A stretch of DNA of 64,000 nucleotides from the NCBI GenBank assembly GCA_965208815.1, contig OZ242357.1, forward strand, positions 372,001-436,000. The letters are read 5' to 3'. Within the stretch, counting starts at the first letter, position 1. The number at the start of each line of letters is the position of its first letter. Of the stretch, positions 20,201-28,900 are shown one piece after another. The position numbers and the translations under genes are program-made. The notes under the pieces were generated by a model. The model was not told the DNA's origin. It saw nothing but the letters and a program-made list of their open reading frames with translations, and searched no databases. Origin of the DNA: Bin55 sp009840545 (GTDB lineage: Bacteria > Pseudomonadota > Gammaproteobacteria > Pseudomonadales > Azotimanducaceae).

Positions 20201-20462
20201 GGAACGGCACGAATACTTGAATCTGATCAAAAGAGAATGAAGGCATCGTCTCTTTCTTCAAATTGTTGAACAGCGTATACAGGCCTCCAACGACAATCGC
20301 GAACATCAGTAAGTTCGCAGCTACGTGGTTGCGCGCAAACCATCCGATAATTCCTTCGGACGCTGGACGCATAGTCAATGGTGGACCGTCTGTGGACGGT
20401 AGGGCCGCGGACGACTTGGTTAGTGAGGTGCCGCCTCCGCCTTGCGTGGGTAGGTCATCCAT
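17211..20462 (-). CDS. RND-family efflux transporter, inner-membrane pump subunit (pump 2)
   Basis: This second full-length RND pump (1083 residues from the chosen start) belongs to the same superfamily as pump 1 and is clearly different in sequence. The first helix is at about residues 45-66 (AANLLMFAIVVGGLYTLF), the proton-relay motif IGIVVDDAIIIGEA near 432, and the second-half counterpart GVVVNDSLILVHF near 962. The N-terminal 35 residues before the first helix are a Gly/Ser/Pro-rich extension. I take the ATG at 20462; a TTG one codon earlier is also possible. It overlaps the fusion-protein gene by 8 bp. Pumps of this branch, with DDA motifs but divergent porter domains, export diverse drugs or lipids; the substrate is unknown. 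Confidence 0.94.
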   Translation of the reverse strand: MDDLPTQGGGGTSLTKSSAALPSTDGPPLTMRPASEGIIGWFARNHVAANLLMFAIVVGGLYTLFNNLKKETMPSFSFDQIQVFVPFRGSTPEEVEEGVLIKIEEAVKTVEGVGDVYSSAGEGSGSVRLEVASGYELESVLDEVKLAVDSISSFPNESERPVIREWRGWGGPGVLNVQVYGEIDIPSLRSLAEEVRNEILELPEVSQAELSGGASSEINIEIPEANLQRYGLTLSGVAQTIRQWSVDVPGGGIRTEGGWIRVRATGQAHTGEEYEDINLISGPDGRLVKLGDIANVIDGYSESNFYALFDGKPSIGIQVDARDREDALLISKAVREYVATKKQELPSSVQLDYFADSTYYLDDRLNMMIKNIVLGIILVFLLLGLFLHLKIAFWVCVGLPVAFLGAFWILPFTGVTLNMISLFGFILVIGIVVDDAIIIGEAAFSETERYGYNTTNIVRGARRVAVPATFGVLTTVAAFAPLLLSTAGMSIMFTSIVWVVILCLLFSLIESKLILPSHLSLMSRKSKVKRRGPADWMDSLLQLFIKKVYLPLLQVAIRFRYITTCGFIALLLLTFGFYLSPFMKKEFFPSFENDFIRVSVELMEGLPENMIVAVVEQITEAMHDVNEEVKTETGALEPPIRHVFAWTNGETSGQLMAELAKPDDRTLTPTEISLRWREKVGEIAGTQEMDFSSQNRFFRGAPVEFNLSGKNFRELDAAAEELADHLTNYDGLIEIRTPISTGPEEIRLDVKPEGVAQNLTLNSLARQIREAFLGVEAQRIQRGEQELRVIVRYPKSERRSIGNLENMMVRLPDGTTTLFDSVAEYRIERGYGTIQRVNGKRTVAVTSDADFSKVSPADVVEDVNDNFIPELKRRYPTVSVESGGAARDQALAMGDMGLAMLIALVSIYALIAIPLKSYLQPIIIMSVIPFGLIGAVLGHAILGIHFNIASMFGCVALTGVVVNDSLILVHFVNRKRREEGASLLESILSAGKARLRAILLTSLTTFFGLVPILLETSLQAQIVIPMAVSLACGIVFATVITLVLVPCLLRIGGDLVRTRDADVIIDPTFSIDSPAAVPIPTGG

Positions 20463-21645
20463 CAAAACGTACCTTCATTCCGGGGAGGGGTCGATCAATC
20501 GGCGTTACGCAGTAGACATCTCCTTCGTTTATGCCATTCGAGATGTAGGAGTACTCTTCATCAGATCGAACAATTGAGACCTCTCGGGGTTGGATGGTGT
20601 TGTCTTCCATCACTATCCACATGGTAGATCCATCTCGCACGGCATGCCGGGGAACGACGAACAATTCTCCGCCATCGTCTCCGCGAATTCTGGCATGAAC
20701 GAATGTCCCGAATCTTAGGATACTTTCACCTTCTTGTGTCATGCCGTAGGGATCCACAACTTGTGCCACTGCATGAATTACTCGGCTCTGTTCGTCGATA
20801 ATTCCTTCTGTACGGACAACCTGGGCGTCCCATTCACTTCGTTTTCCTCCGATGTCTGCAAACAGTGTTACGGGGATGGGCTCGCTGTTGGTTCCGTGAG
20901 GAAGTTGAATGAACTGCAAGTCATTTAGCACAATGGGAAGACGTACTTCTGCGTAGTCTATGGCAACAATGCGAGCCAACTGAAAACCCGCATTTACGAA
21001 CTGGCCAACATCGGTTAGTTTTTGCAGAATCATACCGTCGTACGGAGCACGAATCGTAGTTCGATCCAAGTCGTCGTTAGCTTTCTTCAACTCAGCTTCT
21101 GCAGCCTCGTACTCAGCCATTACCTCCTCGAGTTGGGGTTTGCGAAGAGCGATGTCTGTAATCTCGATCTTGGATTCATCAAGTTCCTGTATCCGCTTCC
21201 AATCTTCCAATGCGTGACCAGTAAGCGCAGTCTCCGTTTCAAGTCGTGTCTTGGCACGAGCCAAGTTGAGCTTCGCACGCGCAAGAACAGTCTCGTAGTT
21301 TCTGGGATCGATGTTGAGTAGTTCGTCTCCTTCGGAGAAGAATCCTCCAGTTTCAAAAGAAGGTGTGACGTTGGTAATCTGCCCACTGACTTCTGAAACT
21401 AAGGTTGTAGATATTCGAGGAGATGCTGTTCCTTGAGAAATGATCTCAAAGGTCACAGGTTCTCGTGTTGCCGTTTCCACACCCACGAGGAAAGCGGGAG
21501 GTTCGACTGAGGCGGGAGTAAATTCAGGTTGTTGAGAACTGAACCACAGAAATCCCCAATACCCGAGTCCAACCACAAGCACCGGAATGCCAACCATGAG
21601 CAGTATACGCCCAATTTTGAGCAGTATTTGGAAGAATCTCTTCAT
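20455..21645 (-). CDS. RND periplasmic adaptor (membrane fusion protein 2)
   Basis: A 396-residue adaptor for pump 2. An N-terminal membrane anchor (about residues 14-36, LLMVGIPVLVVGLGYWGFLW) lacks a lipobox. Next come the first lipoyl half (GTASPRISTTLVSEVSGQIT), an alpha-hairpin (about 115-190), the second lipoyl half (IRAPYDGMILQKLTDVGQFV), and a beta-barrel and membrane-proximal domain. Its layout matches adaptor 1, but the sequence is not closely similar. It is the promoter-proximal gene of a two-gene operon, overlapping the pump gene. The upstream gap to the divergent Smr gene is 372 bp and should hold its promoter. Confidence 0.92.
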   Translation of the reverse strand: MKRFFQILLKIGRILLMVGIPVLVVGLGYWGFLWFSSQQPEFTPASVEPPAFLVGVETATREPVTFEIISQGTASPRISTTLVSEVSGQITNVTPSFETGGFFSEGDELLNIDPRNYETVLARAKLNLARAKTRLETETALTGHALEDWKRIQELDESKIEITDIALRKPQLEEVMAEYEAAEAELKKANDDLDRTTIRAPYDGMILQKLTDVGQFVNAGFQLARIVAIDYAEVRLPIVLNDLQFIQLPHGTNSEPIPVTLFADIGGKRSEWDAQVVRTEGIIDEQSRVIHAVAQVVDPYGMTQEGESILRFGTFVHARIRGDDGGELFVVPRHAVRDGSTMWIVMEDNTIQPREVSIVRSDEEYSYISNGINEGDVYCVTPIDRPLPGMKVRFDG

Positions 21646-21840
21646 GTACTTCTAGCTAAGAAAATCGAAGAGTCATGAACTTGAATGATGAAGATTTTCC
21701 GGTCGAACTAGTTGGTGTGATGGTGAACGGAAGTGGCGTGCGCGAGTTCGGTTGAGATGCACCGATTAGATTGGCGATTTTAGCAGTTTAGACAATTCAG
21801 CAATGAACTACGCGGTTCGTTGACACTGGTGCCTAAGTCA

Positions 21841-21858
21841 AGGACCCAATTTTGTCCT
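21841..21858. repeat. Short inverted repeat next to a promoter
   Basis: AGGAC and GTCCT form a 5-bp inverted repeat around an 8-base centre, ending one base before the TTGACA box. It could be an operator for a dimeric regulator or a chance palindrome. Confidence 0.25.
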
Positions 21859-21859
21859 A

Positions 21860-21887
21860 TTGACAAATGGAATAAAGAAGTTATAAA
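21860..21887 (+). promoter_or_regulatory. Candidate sigma70 promoter for the Smr-domain gene
   Basis: A perfect TTGACA (21860-21865), a 16-bp spacer and TATAAA (21882-21887) lie about 130 bp before the Smr ATG. The boxes are good. The spacing is one base short of ideal. Confidence 0.45.
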
Positions 21888-22017
21888 GTACTTACGCCAG
21901 AAGGCTTGGCTACACGAGTGTTGAGGCGCATCACATCTCTCCTAACGTCAAGCACTTCTTCGATTAAAAGATTGATTTCAAACAACTTTTGTAGTAAACA
22001 TCGAACCAATAACACGT

Positions 22018-22590
22018 ATGACAAGCAAGGATCATTCATCGTTTGAGGATCAGATGCATGGAGTCCGTCCTCTCAAGTCTGTTCAGCCGCGGCATGAGCA
22101 TCGTCCCAGACCGAAGTTCGACCACGCGAAGCGACGAGCCGATGCCCAACGTCAAACGACGACCCTTGTTCTAGACGATCTGAGCGATTTGGATGTCGAA
22201 TTGCTTCAACCAGACGATTTCGTCGAGTGGAAGCTGGACGGTGTACAACCCAAGGTGTTTTCAGCATTTCAAGAAGGAAAATACACAATCCAAAGATCGC
22301 TGGATTTGCATAAAGTTGATATTCGGCGAGCCCGAGATCTGGTCTCGAATTTGATCGAGCAGTGTATCGATCTCGACCATCGTTGCGTAAGGATTTTGCA
22401 CGGGCGTGGTCGGAAAGGGAATCCTCCGGCTCAACTCAAAAGCCATGTCGTGCATTGGCTCAAACAGCACCGAGATGTCATTGCCTACACAACAGCACCC
22501 AACCGACTCGGGGGGACGGGGGCTGTGCTCGTCAAGATTCGCAAGGGGCACAAGGCCAAGCAGGACAACCGCGAGCGTTTTGGTGGATAG
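22018..22590 (+). CDS. Smr-domain protein (possible endonuclease)
   Basis: This 190-residue protein has a C-terminal Smr domain at about residues 98-182. The domain's marks are SLDLHKVDIRRARDLVSNLI (the DLHG-like motif, here DLHK), the RILHGRGRKG loop, and GTGAVLVKIRKG at the end. Stand-alone Smr proteins such as E. coli YdaL and SmrA have DNA-nicking or RNase activity. The Gly to Lys change in the first motif is worth noting but occurs at a position that varies. The N-terminal 90 residues are charged and unrecognised. The gene converges on the acyl-CoA dehydrogenase gene, with only 6 bp between their stops. Confidence 0.88.
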   Translation: MTSKDHSSFEDQMHGVRPLKSVQPRHEHRPRPKFDHAKRRADAQRQTTTLVLDDLSDLDVELLQPDDFVEWKLDGVQPKVFSAFQEGKYTIQRSLDLHKVDIRRARDLVSNLIEQCIDLDHRCVRILHGRGRKGNPPAQLKSHVVHWLKQHRDVIAYTTAPNRLGGTGAVLVKIRKGHKAKQDNRERFGG

Positions 22591-22596
22591 TTCGGC

Positions 22597-23712
22597 CTAG
22601 AGTCGGCCCTTTTCAAGATCGAGGAACCCTCGAGCTAGGTTTAGGCGAAGTATGTCGCTTGCTCCCTCCGCAAGCCTCCAAGATCTAACTAATCGTTGAA
22701 TATCGTCCAGAGGATGGCCAGTTCGAAGCGCGTTACCCCCTACAAGCTGAATTGCACTGTCCACGACTTTTCCAATTTCTTCGGTTGCAAACACTTTGGA
22801 AGCGATGACTTCGTTGATTACGTTCTCGCCTAAGTCACCTAGACGTGCTGTGCGGTAGACCATACTCCGCATGGCGAAGGCCTTGATTCTCATGTCGGAG
22901 AATCGTAGTCGGACTCCTTCCCGCGTCGCCAAAGGCGAGCCGCTGCGGTGCGGAGCTTGAATGTGACTAGCAACAAAGTCAACGACCCACTTCGCCAGTC
23001 CACAACTCTGTGCTGCAAGGACCATTCGGGTGTCTGTAATCTGTCCCATTGCACTTGGAAGCCCTCTACCGGGTTTTCCGACCACATGTGAAATAGGTAC
23101 GCAAACGTCCTGAAAGGTAATGTATACGTGGCTGCTTCCATCCGAGGAGCCAAAGGACTCTTGTACGTTGACGCCCTGTGCAGAACGATCGATTACGACC
23201 ATACTCGGTCCATGGTCTTCGATTTGGACTAAAGTGTTTATGAAGTCAGCAGTATCTCCTCCGGTGACGTAGGACTTCTGGCCATTGACACGAAGGTGTT
23301 CACCTTCTATGGTCCCGTACGTTTGCTTTTCCGCGTGGTCAGGCTCCGTGAATCCAAATGCAGCTCGTTTTTCTCCTGCAAGTAATGGCTTCAAGTATTT
23401 GGATCGAAGGGGTTCTTCCACGTTTGCTAGCAATCCCGGACTCGGTCCGATTACGCCCGCTAGTCGAGTCCAATTCCGAGAAGCCAAGCTTTCATGAAGC
23501 AAGACCAGTTCTACGAGAGAAGATTGGGGTCTTCCGCCCAGATCGGAAGGATGATGAAACGACCAGATTCCAGCTTCTATGGACAGCCGGCGGATTTGGG
23601 TGGTCTGGTCCGACGAATCCATGTCCGAAATTAGGATTTGTGAAATTTCTTCGCACAATTCTTCGACAGAATTGAGAAACTGGCGTTGGATGTCGTTGAG
23701 TGACTCAGGCAC
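22597..23712 (-). CDS. Acyl-CoA dehydrogenase family protein
   Basis: This 371-residue flavoenzyme has the acyl-CoA dehydrogenase fold and would introduce a double bond alpha-beta to a CoA thioester, passing electrons to ETF. Visible signatures are the FAD/substrate loop AAFGFTEPDHA, NGQKSYVTGGDTADF, the beta-domain VVGKPGRGLPSAM, and the C-terminal helices QLVGGNALRTGHPLDDIQRL followed by RLAEGASDILRLNLARGFL. The start is GTG at 23712. The chain-length specificity is unknown. A small winged-helix/TM gene lies 52 bp upstream on the same strand and may be in the same transcript. Confidence 0.92.
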   Translation of the reverse strand: MPESLNDIQRQFLNSVEELCEEISQILISDMDSSDQTTQIRRLSIEAGIWSFHHPSDLGGRPQSSLVELVLLHESLASRNWTRLAGVIGPSPGLLANVEEPLRSKYLKPLLAGEKRAAFGFTEPDHAEKQTYGTIEGEHLRVNGQKSYVTGGDTADFINTLVQIEDHGPSMVVIDRSAQGVNVQESFGSSDGSSHVYITFQDVCVPISHVVGKPGRGLPSAMGQITDTRMVLAAQSCGLAKWVVDFVASHIQAPHRSGSPLATREGVRLRFSDMRIKAFAMRSMVYRTARLGDLGENVINEVIASKVFATEEIGKVVDSAIQLVGGNALRTGHPLDDIQRLVRSWRLAEGASDILRLNLARGFLDLEKGRL

Positions 23713-23764
23713 GGGTTACGTAACTAGAAAGAGTCGAGGGTCGCCGAGTCGCGTTCAATGGCAA

Positions 23765-24154
23765 TCAAAACAGCGTAACGAGATAGGGAAGCAGAGAGAG
23801 TCCTAAAACCACAACAGTGAGGATCACGACGATGAGGATTCCATAAAAGTAGAGAGTTTCATGAAACACACGCTTACGAATAAATTCTTCGATTTCTTCA
23901 TGTTCTTGAACCGCAACAGCGGGTCGCAAACCGTATTTTGTTGTAGTTTCCCGACCGGACGGAACCCGTAAGAATATTTCAGGAGCTCTATCCAAAGTGT
24001 CGATGACATCGAGCATGTGTAGGCCACACTCTCTGGATATTTCTATTGGGTGCAAGAGCCGTTTAGGCGAATCGAGAAAGATCTCGTAGATCTCAAGAAT
24101 GCGTGCATGCCTACGCCTATAACGGAAGTAAGACAATCCAAACGGGCTAGTCAT
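23765..24154 (-). CDS. Small protein with winged-helix-like N-terminus and C-terminal membrane anchor
   Basis: A 129-residue protein I do not recognise as a named family. Residues 15-80 have a winged-helix-like pattern: a helix ILEIYEIFLDSP, then HPIEISRECGLHMLDVIDTLDRAP as a possible helix-turn-helix, then a basic wing. The C-terminal residues 103-127 form one strongly hydrophobic helix (YGILIVVILTVVVLGLSLLP). That would make it a tail-anchored or single-pass protein with its possible DNA- or protein-binding domain in the cytoplasm. It precedes the acyl-CoA dehydrogenase gene on the same strand. Confidence 0.6.
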   Translation of the reverse strand: MTSPFGLSYFRYRRRHARILEIYEIFLDSPKRLLHPIEISRECGLHMLDVIDTLDRAPEIFLRVPSGRETTTKYGLRPAVAVQEHEEIEEFIRKRVFHETLYFYGILIVVILTVVVLGLSLLPYLVTLF

Positions 24155-24311
24155 AGAACGTAATGGTCTAGTTAGTGCCTGTCATTAATTATGCGGCTAA
24201 TCGGCGGTACATGTTGCTAACGTCCCACTCTTCCTGACAATCGGTGTAGAGACATAACGTAGCCATGCCTGTCCATAGTCTGTGCAGGCACTTCGATGAT
24301 TAGACAAGTGT

Positions 24312-24708
24312 CTGGCACACGATAAAGATTACCTGAAAAAGCAACGATAGATCAATGAATTAGTGCCGTCCTTCGTATAACACATGGGACGAAGATTTGC
24401 GCGGAACGAGGATTTCCGGCGTTTCGCGCGGTTTTTGGGGCACCTTCGAACTTTTTTCGGGAGAGGCGGGATGTGCTGCACGGTCGAGGACATCGAACTG
24501 GGACAGGTCGCGATCAAGGATATCAGGATCCGGGGAACAAAGCGCTCCGCTTCCCGAAAAACGTGGAGACTCCGAGATTTTCAGTTCCCATCCGAGGCTT
24601 CTTGCAGAGCGATGCCAAGTTCCACGCCCCACTTTCATCGCTTCCAACCCGAAGCGCGCCCTCGATACCTGCAATCGCCCGAAAATCAGGTTTTCTATCA
24701 AGTGCTGG
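24312..24708 (+). mobile_element. Internally deleted remnant of an ISNCY-like element (copy A)
   Basis: This stretch is GC-rich relative to its surroundings and resembles, in opposite orientation, the sequence at 33124-33678. Shared blocks include the left-end segment AGATTACCTGA-AAAGC-ACGA, GACGAAGATTTGCGCGGAA, a transposase N-terminus reading GQVAIKDIRI, and the right-end block GCCCCACTTTCATCGCTTCC...CCTGCAATCGCCCGAAA. The ends carry imperfect inverted repeats around CAGAAAACC / GGTTTTCT. The protein scraps match the start of ISNCY-type transposases (RQVAIEDIWI...SRDDIP...GLQ). No open transposase remains, so the copy cannot move on its own. Confidence 0.65.
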
Positions 24709-25999
24709 GTAATTCATTCCGAGTCGCTTGGCAGATTCATGATGATTTGGTCGATTCACCGTAGAGTTCCTTCAGACTGTAGCTTACAGGAAACCCAAAA
24801 CTAGCAAACTAGCACCTCTCTACCCAACGTTACCTTTTCTCTTTCACTTAACTGGCAAACAATATCCACTGATCGGATTCAGCGGACCACTGATAGATGG
24901 CAGGTTCCGCTTTTTGTCTTTTGAATCTAACATCCGGATGCGACACAAATGCTAAGAACAATTTGGAGTCACAACATCGAGCAAGCAGGGCAATTCTCTC
25001 GAGGAGCTATTGCTCTGTCTTCACCCTTCGATGTCCTTCGACAAAAAGCTTGTGGCTTGAATTGCCGTTAACTAGCTTGCTCATTTCGTGAATGATTTCC
25101 CGAAGGTTGTCTGTTTCAAATTCACCTCTACCAGCCAATAGGACTGCGTTACTAACTTGAGACTTTTGGGACTTCTCTGTAGAGACGCTGTCACTCTCAA
25201 TTGGCAGACTGCGATATCGATGGGAAACTCCTTCAAGTCCCCGCTTATTTGGTTTGTCTCTTCGGCATTGGACTTCTAGAGGACATGAAAGTCTGGACAG
25301 GAATGCTTCTTCTTGAATCACAAATGTGATCTTGAGTTTAGCAAACACGAGCGAGTGTTATGTTCCGTGCACTAGGGATGATCTCGCTCAGATTGCTTCG
25401 GTTAATAGATGGCTATTCATTACATAGTTCAGCTGTTCTTAGAGTTCGTAAGTCTCTCACTTCGTGATTTCTCAATTGTTCGCTTCATCGTGTGTCAGCG
25501 ATTCTGTGGTTCTTACAAACTTGACAGACTAAGACTTTTCTCGCGGTGCTCGTGCTCCCTTTGTTCCGCTTTGTTGGTAATTCCTCTGTCGTCAACTTTT
25601 TTGTGCCTTGAAATCGCAATCGAGAGTGTCTCTGGAGTTTGGCAGGTTTTTGATTGTTCTGTCCGAATTGTTAGTACTTTGAACATGGCTCCACGTGGCG
25701 AGTGTCCAATCGTCGAGCGATTGCAAGCGGGAGTTCCAGACGAGATGCAAAGCTGGGCAAGAGCCGAGGGAGGTGCGGGAACTAAAATACTTGATAGGAT
25801 TCACTGGTAACATGTACAGGTGACTGACCCATTTACGCGGTAGTGAATAATGCTAGCCATGGGCCTAGACACAATACATAGGCGGGTTGAGTAAACCGTG
25901 AATGGGCAATTAGAAATCGGTCTGGTTACCGAATGCAACACATCGATTTGTCGACAATTTGCAACATCACAATTCTTCAGTAGAACCTAGGAGATTAAC
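24709..25999. other. Non-coding stretch upstream of the Avs-like gene
   Basis: About 1.3 kb without a gene I can support. Short frames at 25007-25348 (minus) and 25409-25810 (plus) lack a ribosome site and look like chance or eroded sequence. The minus-strand frame ends in a stretch faintly reminiscent of an OmpA-type C-terminus. The promoter of the defence gene must lie here. The sequence near 25870-25990 is AT-rich, but I cannot place its boxes. Confidence 0.5.
25989..25993 (+). promoter_or_regulatory. Ribosome binding site fixing a TTG start
   Basis: AGGAG lies 6 bp before the TTG at 26000. No ATG or GTG in frame nearby has a comparable site, so TTG is the likely start of the large STAND protein. 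Confidence 0.6.
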
Positions 26000-28900
26000 T
26001 TGAACTCGCGAGCTAAACACTCGGACTTTACCGGTGCGCGCGGATCGAATACAGGAGATGTATTCCACGAACTCTGGGCGGTTCGTCACACGCTCAGGTT
26101 AATTAGCTCGAACGACAATCTTACGGCCGTCAAAGTTGAAGGCGTACCAACGCTGGACGAAGCGGAGGGAATATGGTCAGGTGTGGACTGCACCCTGTTG
26201 TTTGGAGACAACGACGCGAGTAATGCCGAGCGAGTTGAGATTCAACAGCTTAAGTATTCAGCGGCAAGTCCAAGACAGAAGTGGACCGTCTCACGTGTTT
26301 GCCAAAGTAGTGGTCGAAAAGTAAGCGATTCGTTGATAGCCAAATTGGCCGCGACCTTTAGCAACCTTTTCAGGATGCGTGAAGGAAAACGTCTTGATAC
26401 CTTGAAAATCTCATTTATTACAAACCAACCGATATCTGCTGAGTTGTCGCATGTGATCGACTTGGCTCGTAGTGGTGTGGAAACAGACGCTGAAAACCCT
26501 TCCAGTGGAGCTGGTCCAAAACTCGCTCGCTTGATCCAGGCCAGCGGACTAGAAGGCAATGAGTTCTTTCAGTTTTGCAGTGTGTTGAATTTTCGTGGTG
26601 AGTCAGAGTCTCGTTTTGCGATCGAGGACAGCTTACTCGGTGAGATAGCCCAGTGGAAAGAATCGGATTTCCAAGACATTGCTAATCGTTTGAGGAATTT
26701 TGTACGCAATCAAATGCTGCCGGAGTCAGCCGGCGAACTTATCACGAAAGAACGTGTTCTCCTTCAGTTCGGCATTTCCAGCGAAAGCACTCTGTTTCCA
26801 TGCCCAAGCAAAGTAAAAACTCTCAAAGAACCAGTTTTTAGACAGATTGCAAAGGATGTGGCTAAGTCTATGACTGAAGAAAATGGGAAGGTTTGTATAC
26901 ATGGGGCTGCCGGAGTTGGAAAGACGACTCTGCTACAGGAAATCAACGAATTATTGCCCCCAGATTCGCAAATGATTGTCTTCGATTGCTATGGTGCCGG
27001 ATCCTATCTGGATGCAAGCCGATGGCGGCATCCGCCGCGGTTGGCATTTGTCCAATTGTCAAATTCAATATCTCAACAACTCGGACTCCCAACCTACTTG
27101 GTACCCAGCGGAAACACAGACTATGCAAGAGAATTTCGTCGTAGACTCAAAGTGGCTGCGGAGGTTCTTACTACTACAAATGAAAGTGGCCTTCTAGTTA
27201 TCGCAATCGATGCGGCAGACAACTCAATTGCTGCTGCACGATCTAGGGGCACCGCGGAATCGAGTTTCATTACCGAGCTCCTGACGATGAACGATCTACC
27301 GTCCAACGTTCGAATTGTCATTACCGTGCGTACAGGGCGATTGGAACAGTTAAGGCTGCCATTGGAATACAGGAGAGTAGAACTAAAGGCGTTTAGTGAG
27401 CAAGAAACCGCCGCCAATGTGAAGCGCTATTGGAATGCGCCGCAGACATGGATACAAGACCTGCACGAGTTGTCGGGAGGCATACCTCGTGTACAGGATT
27501 ACGTATTTGAACGATCATCCAATGGCTATGAAAGCGCAGTCGACTACCTGTTGCCCCATGGCAAATCGCTCGAGGTCCTATTCTCAGAATTTTTGAACAT
27601 TGCACGGAATAAGGCAGCTGATATAGACTCGATAACGCGGTTATGTGCGAGTCTAACCATCCTACCGCGACCGATCCCATTAGTCGAACTGGAGCATGCA
27701 ATCTGTGCTTCCGCTTTGGAAGTCCAAGACATGTGCATCGACTTAGCGCCCGGATTGCGCATCGCTGAAGGTTTTGTCAGCTTTACGGATGAAGATTTTG
27801 AGACCTTTGTGAGAGAACAGGGATTCGCTTTCAATGCAGAAGTCCAAAAGCGGTGCGCAGAGAGATTCCTAGCCAATGCTCAACATGACGAATATGCAGC
27901 CCTCAACGTTACTGACCAGATGTTCAAGACTGGAATAAGAAAGGAACTCCTAGAGTTTGTTGAACAGGAGTCTGAACCAAGTCCAGATGTGATTTCTGAT
28001 CCCATATTGAGGCGCGAAATCCAGGATCACAGATTACTAACGGCTGCGCGGGTGTGCCGTGCAGCTGGTGACATTGCACAGCAACTGCGGTTTGTATTGT
28101 TGGCGGCAGAGGCCATGGGAAATCGTGAGACTACCCAAACCCTAATAACTGACTATCCCCAACTCACAGCAAAGTTCGCTCGAGACACGGGCAGTCGGAA
28201 GGTGTTGGAAAGTAGGGATCAAATTGGATTCCACGGAGGACTGCTTTCCTGGCTCTTCGCTGAAGATGCAGCTACGGAGGACCGTATCGGAGCAGAGGAA
28301 AATTGGAGACGATTGCAAGCTTGGATTGAGGATGGGCCACATTCTTCAGAAGATGAAACCTTGCTGATTGATGATTGTCCGGTGTCGGGGGAAGACGTGG
28401 CGGCAACGGTTGGTGCGTTGTCGATTTTGAGAGGGATAGATCTCGCTCTAGAGTATTTGGAGTCTTGGGAGCCAAGAGAATTTCGCGTGGAGATCACACG
28501 AGCATTCGCGAAGCAGTTGTTGACCCAGAACCGGTTTGGAGACGCAGAGGAAATTGCAAAGCGGTGCAGTCCGTGGCTCGCACCTTTGCTTTTGGTTCCA
28601 CTTGCACGAGCTGGGATAGACATTGATATGTCGAAGCTGGCCGAGAGTGTGGTAGCACTACAGCATGAGATTGCATTGAACGCCGATCTACTTGGTGACT
28701 CAGAATTTCCTTCCGAAGTCGGTTCATACTTGATTGACATTGCATTAAGTGCTGCTGAAATGCTAGGAGTTTCTACCAAGCATCGTGAAGTCTCACAATC
28801 GATATTTGAACCTTTTCTCGACAATGACTTGAGACAAATCGAATCTCGCTATTCGTTCGCTCCCGAGCTTCTAGATGCGATTCTTCGAGCCTACTGCTTT

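Larger units (their letters stand above)
21646..22017. other. Divergent intergenic control region
   Basis: This 372-bp gap lies between the RND operon 2 (minus strand) and the Smr-domain gene (plus strand). It is AT-richer than its flanks and holds a plausible sigma70-type promoter on the plus strand, listed separately, with a small hairpin just before it. I see no gene in it. The RND operon promoter should lie in the half nearest 21650, but I cannot identify it. Confidence 0.5.

Noticed and set aside
25007..25348. 113-codon minus-strand frame whose end (LFVEGHRRV) recalls an OmpA-type domain
   Set aside because: It has no ribosome site, no other OmpA motifs and a skewed composition; the similarity is a few residues only.
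25409..25810. 133-codon plus-strand frame before the Avs-like gene
   Set aside because: Cys/Ser/Phe-rich, no recognisable domain and no ribosome site; it looks like chance openness in non-coding DNA.
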